DNA from: an uncultured Bacilli bacterium
GTDB taxonomy: Bacteria; Bacillota_I; Bacilli_A; RF39; UBA660
Direction: 5' to 3'
Assembly (NCBI GenBank): GCA_948750805.1
Contig: CAPZYV010000005.1
Location: 1-18,866 of the forward strand
DNA: 18,866 nt
Shown here: positions 14,384-18,866 of the stretch, in pieces
Layout: each line of letters begins with the position of its first letter
Position numbering within the stretch: the stretch's first letter is position 1
The notes under the pieces: generated by a model
Told to the model about the DNA's origin: nothing
What the model saw: only the letters and a program-made list of their open reading frames with translations
Database searches by the model: none
Position numbers and translations under genes: made by a program

Positions 14384-14412
14384 ATATTATCAAATAATCT
14401 TCTTTTTTTCAA
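14384..14412 (-). promoter_or_regulatory. Possible promoter of the second TasA-like gene
   Basis: TTGAAA (14407-14412) and TAATAT (14384-14389) are 17 bp apart on the minus strand; the -10 is imperfect. Confidence 0.45.
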
Positions 14413-14483
14413 GTTAATTCCGCAAGTTTACAAATATTATCTCTAATTAAATTATAACACCTAAATTTTTTGTTTAATTAATT

Positions 14484-14511
14484 AAAAAAAAATCTATCAT
14501 TTTGATAGATT
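14484..14511 (-). terminator. Intrinsic terminator of the first TasA-like gene
   Basis: A perfect 9-bp stem AATCTATCA/TGATAGATT with a 3-nt loop (14491-14511) is followed by seven T residues on the minus strand. Confidence 0.85.
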
Positions 14512-14535
14512 AATTTATATATATACTTAAATTAA

Positions 14536-15237
14536 TTAAGCAGCAGCAGCTACTGAATTAGCATCAGTAATACCAGTAATTTGTGCAGTTAAAGTTTTAC
14601 CCATATCAGCACTTTGGTCAGCGTCTGATTCTTTGTAAGTAACAACTAAATAATAGTAAACTTCAACATTATTACCAGCTGCAATACTTGCAAAATTTGC
14701 ATCGTCTAAAACTTTAATATCAGTCTTAGATTGACCAGCAGCAACAGTACCATTATCAATTCTAACAGCTTCAGTTAAATTAGTATTTGCAGCACATTTG
14801 TCATATGAATATTGAGTATCAGTTCCAACTTTAGTTGTTTTTAATTCACAACCTGTAACTAAGTCACCTTCAACTGGAGTTGTAGTTCTATAAAGAGCAT
14901 ATTCAACAGTTGTATTTTCAGAAGCTAATTGACTAGCATCTACAGTAGCAGTTACAGCATAACTAGCTTTAAAAGTCCCTTCTCCAGTTACTGTAGCAGT
15001 AACTTTAGCACCTGTAGCCATCATACCACCTGGATATTCTACTTTAGCAATATTTTGAGTAGTATCATTCATATTAAATCTAACTGTACCAATACTTGTT
15101 GCTGTTCCTGTGTTAACATTACCATTACCTGTACCTTGTGTAGAAGCAGTGAAGTATGCAAATGTAGCACCTACAACAGCTACTAATAAAGTGGCAACAG
15201 CTATTACTGTTAATAAAATAGTATTTTTCTTTTCCAT
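14536..15237 (-). CDS. TasA-like SipW-dependent exported protein, probable major fibre subunit (233 aa)
   Basis: The SipW-type signal peptide is MEKKNTILLTVIAVATLLVA followed by VVGATFAYFTAS, cut near residue 30. The mature protein is Thr-, Ala- and Val-rich with alternating polar and hydrophobic residues, as expected for an all-beta fibre subunit: GNVNTGTATSIGTVRFNM (40-57), YYYLVVTYKESDADQSADMGKTLTAQITG near the C-terminus. Cysteines C130 and C148 probably pair. It ends in four alanines. It has the best expression signals of the locus (AGGAGGAG site, TTGCAT-17-TATGAT promoter) and richer, more regular codons (GCA, ACA, ACT, GTA) than its neighbours, as for an abundant protein. TasA homologues form the protein fibres of biofilm matrix; the same role here is inference. 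Confidence 0.88.
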   Translation of the reverse strand: MEKKNTILLTVIAVATLLVAVVGATFAYFTASTQGTGNGNVNTGTATSIGTVRFNMNDTTQNIAKVEYPGGMMATGAKVTATVTGEGTFKASYAVTATVDASQLASENTTVEYALYRTTTPVEGDLVTGCELKTTKVGTDTQYSYDKCAANTNLTEAVRIDNGTVAAGQSKTDIKVLDDANFASIAAGNNVEVYYYLVVTYKESDADQSADMGKTLTAQITGITDANSVAAAA

Positions 15238-15264
15238 TTCTTGTTCTCCTCCTTTACTATAAAA

Positions 15265-15293
15265 ATCATAACAGATAATTTATTTTTATGCAA
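15265..15293 (-). promoter_or_regulatory. SigA-type promoter of the first TasA-like gene
   Basis: TTGCAT (15288-15293) and TATGAT (15265-15270) are 17 bp apart on the minus strand, in the short gap after tex. Confidence 0.65.
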
Positions 15294-15311
15294 GTAATTT
15301 TGGCAATTTTA

Positions 15312-17462
15312 TTACATAAATTTTTCTCTTTGTAACTTTTTAGTTAAAGATACTTTATTTTTCTCTTTATCAATATCTAAAACATAACACGTAATAATGT
15401 CTCCAACCCTTAATACTTCACTTGGATGTTTTATGTAATTATCACTAATCTCCGAAATATGAATTAAAGCATCATTTTTAAGACCAATATCAATAAAGGC
15501 ACCGAAGTCTATAACATTTCTAACTGTTCCTTCAAGCTCCATCCCTACTTTTAAATCATCAATTGTTAAAATATCACTTTTTAAAATAGGTGATGCAATA
15601 CTATCTCTTGGGTCTCGAAGAGGAGACATAAGTGATTTTACAATATCTGTAACAGTATATATATCGCTATTTACATCTTGAGCTAGAGCTTCTAAATCAA
15701 TGTTTGCGAGTATAGTATTAATTTTATCACTCCCAATATCATTAACATCTAAATTATATTTAACCAAAATAGCTAAAGCAACACTATAACTTTCAGGATG
15801 AATTGCAGTTTTATCTAAAACATTATTGCCATCTGAAACTCTTAAGAAACCTATAGCCTGTTCATAAACCTTATCACTAAACACTTTAGCAAGTTCTTTT
15901 CTTTCTAAAATCTTACCAACTTTATTTTTATAATCTAATAATTTATCAATCATTTTTTTATTTAAACCAGAAATATAATTTAAAAGTTCTCTTGAAGCTG
16001 TATTAACATTTACCCCCACACTATTTACTGCCGTTGCAACAACAAATGTTAATTCCTCATCTAATTTTTTATTTTGAACATCATGCTGATACATTCCTAC
16101 ACCTATACTCCGAGGCTCAATTTTAACTAATTCACTTAATGGGTCTATAAGACGTCTTGCAATAGAAACTGCACTTCTCTCTTCAACATGTAAAGTAGGA
16201 AACTCAGTTTGAGCTAACTTACTTGCTGAATACACACTAGCTCCTGCTTCATTAACAATTATATAAGAAACACTTCTTTTTGCTTCTTTGATTACATTTG
16301 CTATAAATGCTTCACTTTCTCGGGAAGCAGTTCCATTACCAATAGCAATTATATCTATTTTATATTTATCTATTAAATTAAGAATTTTTTCTTTAGATTT
16401 TTCAATTTCATTTTTAGGCTCATGTGGATAAATAACATCAATATGTAATAATTCACCTGTATTACTTATAACTGCAAGTTTGCAACCAGTTCTAAAAGCA
16501 GGGTCAAAACCTAATACTGTTTTACTTTTAATAGGTGGTTGCATCAATAAATTTTTTAAGTTATTACTAAAATTTGCTATCGCTGAATCTTCAGCCATTT
16601 CTGATAACTCTGCTCTTATTTCTCTTTCTATTGAAGGCATAATAAGTCTTTTTAATGAATCTTTAATGCATTTTTCTAATATTATTGTAGTATCTTTATT
16701 ATTTTTATGAATTAATTTACTCTTTAAATAATTTTCTAAATATTCTTCGTTATAAACAATAGAAACAGATAGAACATCTTCTTTTTCTCCTCTATTTATA
16801 GCAAGCACTCGATGAGGTTTAATATTTTTAATAGGTTCCATATAATCATAATAATTTTCATATAGTTTTTCATCATCAATAGCTTTTTTCTTTTTTGTAC
16901 TTTTCAATACTCCAAACTTCATCGTATTAGCTCTAATATATTTCCTAAAACTTGCATTATCACTAATATTTTCTGCAACAATATAACTAGCTTGTAAAAT
17001 AGCAAAATCAACATCTTTAACTTTATCGTTTATATATTTTTGTGCAACTTTATAAATATTCTCATTTTCTCTAAATATTTCTTTAGCAAGAGGTTCTAAA
17101 CCTAAATTAATCGCTTCAGTCGCTTTTGTTTTTTTCTTTTCTTTAAATGGTCTATACAAATCTTCTACTTCTATTAATTTACTCGCTATCATTATATTAT
17201 TTTTAAGTTCTTCTGTTAGTAATCCTTTTTCCTCTATTAAGCGAATAACATCTTCTTTTCTCTTTAATAAATTAACTTGATAAGTATATACTTCATTTAT
17301 TTTACTTATATCGTTCTCATCTAAATTACCTGTCGCTTCTTTACGATATCTCGCAATAAATGGAATAGTCGCACCTTCACTTAATAATTTTAAAGTATTA
17401 TTTACTTGAAATTCCTTTGTTCCCAATTCTAAACATATATTTTTTATTATTTCTTCGTTCAT
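15312..17462 (-). CDS. tex: Tex family RNA-binding transcription accessory protein
   Basis: Tex (YhgF/YdcI) is a conserved nucleic-acid-binding protein that influences transcription and RNA turnover; it resembles eukaryotic Spt6. The 716 residues show the full architecture: N-terminal helical domain (1-190, with LSEGATIPFIARYRKEATGNLDE), YqgF/RNase H-like domain starting near 316 (KTVLGFDPAFRTGCKLAVIS, then IAIGNGTASRESE), helix-hairpin-helix part (VGVNVNTASRELLNYISGLN) and C-terminal S1 domain (about 637-709, GTVRNVIDFGAFIDIGLKNDALIHIS). The ATG at 17462 follows GGAG at 7 nt. There is no clear terminator before the TasA-like promoter, so some read-through is possible. The gene is divergent from the plus-strand gene at 17611. 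Confidence 0.96.
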   Translation of the reverse strand: MNEEIIKNICLELGTKEFQVNNTLKLLSEGATIPFIARYRKEATGNLDENDISKINEVYTYQVNLLKRKEDVIRLIEEKGLLTEELKNNIMIASKLIEVEDLYRPFKEKKKTKATEAINLGLEPLAKEIFRENENIYKVAQKYINDKVKDVDFAILQASYIVAENISDNASFRKYIRANTMKFGVLKSTKKKKAIDDEKLYENYYDYMEPIKNIKPHRVLAINRGEKEDVLSVSIVYNEEYLENYLKSKLIHKNNKDTTIILEKCIKDSLKRLIMPSIEREIRAELSEMAEDSAIANFSNNLKNLLMQPPIKSKTVLGFDPAFRTGCKLAVISNTGELLHIDVIYPHEPKNEIEKSKEKILNLIDKYKIDIIAIGNGTASRESEAFIANVIKEAKRSVSYIIVNEAGASVYSASKLAQTEFPTLHVEERSAVSIARRLIDPLSELVKIEPRSIGVGMYQHDVQNKKLDEELTFVVATAVNSVGVNVNTASRELLNYISGLNKKMIDKLLDYKNKVGKILERKELAKVFSDKVYEQAIGFLRVSDGNNVLDKTAIHPESYSVALAILVKYNLDVNDIGSDKINTILANIDLEALAQDVNSDIYTVTDIVKSLMSPLRDPRDSIASPILKSDILTIDDLKVGMELEGTVRNVIDFGAFIDIGLKNDALIHISEISDNYIKHPSEVLRVGDIITCYVLDIDKEKNKVSLTKKLQREKFM

Positions 17463-17555
17463 ATCATTACTCCTAGCCTAATAAATATAACATAATAAAT
17501 TAAATATATCTAGAATATATTATCGATTATTAAAAATAAATCGTGTTAAAAACCA

Positions 17556-17584
17556 TTGCATTATCTTTTTTTATTCTATATAAT
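17556..17584 (+). promoter_or_regulatory. SigA-type promoter of the right-edge gene
   Basis: TTGCAT (17556-17561) and TATAAT (17579-17584) are 17 bp apart, 26 nt before the ATG. Confidence 0.65.
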
Positions 17585-17610
17585 ATATAATAAATTTTTT
17601 AGGGGGATTT

Positions 17611-18866
17611 ATGAAAATATATAGTGACGTCATCATCTATGAAATATTAAAACTTAACTTTTATCTAACAAATTCTTCAATTATTTGTATTTCTAGTTTA
17701 AAAAATGCTTTTTATGAAATCTTAGATATTATCGAAGTAAATGACAATGTTTCTTTATCTTTTAATTTTGAAAAAGAATTAAAAAAATTTTTAGATTTAT
17801 ATGATGAGTTTGTAACACACAATGGAGAAACATTATCTCTTGATGCTCCTTTAACAAATCTTTTAACTCAAATTATAAAATCTCATCATAATAAAATAAG
17901 TAGTTTAAACTATAAAGTTAGTGATTATGTTTTAAATCCTAAAATCTGTCATACTTTAGGACTTAGTATTCCTTTCGAAACATCGAAAAAATATCTTTTT
18001 CTAAATTCTTTAATTCTCCAAAGATATTTAAAAATTGGTGAAAAAGAATTCCATCACACTCCAATATCTAAAGAAGATTTTGAAGCTTTAGAAGATACTC
18101 TTATTAAATTCTACGCTTTATTTAATGATATAGAGAATAGTGATTTAATAAAACTTCGTATATGCTTTAACACTTTTAATGCAGAATTTTTATCACATAA
18201 AAACGAAGTATTTATAAATAGTCCTTGGAACACTATATTATTTTCCTATAACCCCACAAGGTATCAAAGTTTAAGATATGATAAAACTGAGCATTTAACT
18301 AATATTATAGAAGAAAGATTAGAAGATGAACAAGAAGAATTACTTGATTCATTTCTTGCTGATATAGACCCTAATGAAAAATTAGAAGACTTATCTTTAT
18401 TTTTGACTTACTTTTTTCACTATTTAACTAAGTATTTAAAAAACAATCCCGACTGTATAGCTCGTGAAGCTTTAATTATTAAAAAATATCTTTTATTATC
18501 TACTCCCGAACTTAATCACTTAGAAAGATACTTCATTAAAAATCATACTCTTGAAGGTTTCGAACTACCGACAATTAGCGATTATGATATAACAGATACC
18601 AGCTTTGAAGAATTAAAAGATAAAGTTATGGAATGCACTATTAATTTAAATATTACTGATAAAGATGCTCTTAAATACCCACATCTTTATGCTAAAATTA
18701 TAACATGTGTACTATTTATAAAAACTTATTTAACCTTATCTATAAACGAAAAAAGCAAAAAAGATATTATAGATTTATTAACTAACTCTATATCCTATAA
18801 AAATCCAGATTATAAAATTTCAACTTCTATAATATATTCTATAATTTTTAGTGATGGATTTAATTT
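17611..18866 (+). CDS. Unknown protein, 3' end beyond window
   Basis: The frame is open for 418 codons from the ATG at 17611, with AGGGGG 4 nt upstream and a good promoter, so the gene is real, but I do not recognise it. It starts MKIYSDVIIYEILKLNFYLT. It has no signal peptide or membrane span and looks largely helical, rich in Leu, Ile, Lys, Asn and Asp/Glu. Recognisable stretches are DLYDEFVTHNGETLSLDAPL and FINSPWNTILFSYNPTRYQSLRYDKTE, followed by an acidic segment (EERLEDEQEELLDSFLADIDPNEKLEDL). The N-terminal third is rich in Phe, Leu and Ile. No catalytic motif is evident. It is divergent from tex. Confidence 0.8.
   Translation, partial: MKIYSDVIIYEILKLNFYLTNSSIICISSLKNAFYEILDIIEVNDNVSLSFNFEKELKKFLDLYDEFVTHNGETLSLDAPLTNLLTQIIKSHHNKISSLNYKVSDYVLNPKICHTLGLSIPFETSKKYLFLNSLILQRYLKIGEKEFHHTPISKEDFEALEDTLIKFYALFNDIENSDLIKLRICFNTFNAEFLSHKNEVFINSPWNTILFSYNPTRYQSLRYDKTEHLTNIIEERLEDEQEELLDSFLADIDPNEKLEDLSLFLTYFFHYLTKYLKNNPDCIAREALIIKKYLLLSTPELNHLERYFIKNHTLEGFELPTISDYDITDTSFEELKDKVMECTINLNITDKDALKYPHLYAKIITCVLFIKTYLTLSINEKSKKDIIDLLTNSISYKNPDYKISTSIIYSIIFSDGFN

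Noticed and set aside
14929..15186. Plus-strand Ser/Cys-rich 85-residue open frame
   Set aside because: It is antisense to the TasA-like gene; its composition mirrors the ACA/GCA-rich codons of that gene.
1..18866. Mycoplasma-type code (TGA as Trp)
   Set aside because: Conserved genes use TGG for Trp with no in-frame TGA, TGA ends the 304-residue gene, and cell-wall genes are present.

Overview
The window is strongly AT-rich and reads with the standard code: tryptophan is TGG, conserved genes have no in-frame TGA, and stops are mostly TAA or TAG. Strong AGGAGG-type ribosome binding sites, 17-bp promoter spacers, a CIRCE operator, the order rpsF-ssb-rpsR, an SpoIIAA/SigF-like pair, FemAB and SipW all point to a low-GC Gram-positive bacterium with a cell wall (Bacillota, class Bacilli). 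An uncultured gut lineage such as RF39 or a relative would fit, but that placement is inference.

Layout. Positions 1-1230 (minus strand) hold the 5' part of pnp preceded by rpsO, with a probable S15 leader. Positions 1231-6415 (minus) hold an unknown cytosolic protein, alanine racemase, a two-gene unit of papain/transglutaminase-type cysteine-protease-fold proteins (one PepC-like), tRNA-Thr(CGU) and a two-domain GNAT-like acyltransferase. Positions 6464-7440 hold a translationally coupled STAS/sigma-factor pair with no anti-sigma kinase. Positions 7563-8659 are the rpsF-ssb-rpsR operon with a structured leader. Positions 8728-9177 are a small heat-shock protein under a CIRCE operator. At 9800-9922 two divergent promoters drive a DUF308/HdeD-like membrane protein (minus) and a FemAB-type gene (plus) that is broken by an early frameshift.

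The most distinctive part is 11166-15237 (minus). It encodes a SipW-type signal peptidase, two TasA/camelysin-like exported proteins, and a membrane-anchored protein. That protein carries 21 calcium-binding-type 12-residue repeats, a cadherin-like domain and a terminal beta-rich domain. Each gene has its own promoter, and their ends carry hairpin terminators. The set resembles the tapA-sipW-tasA matrix-fibre system, but the accessory subunit is entirely different. Its extracellular cysteines occur only as CxxxC pairs spanning repeat boundaries, and the other exported proteins of the locus also carry one cysteine pair each. Tex (15312-17462) follows, and an unrecognised plus-strand gene runs off the right edge.

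No rRNA, CRISPR array, insertion sequence or prophage was found. After annotation no unassigned stretch exceeds about 150 bases.
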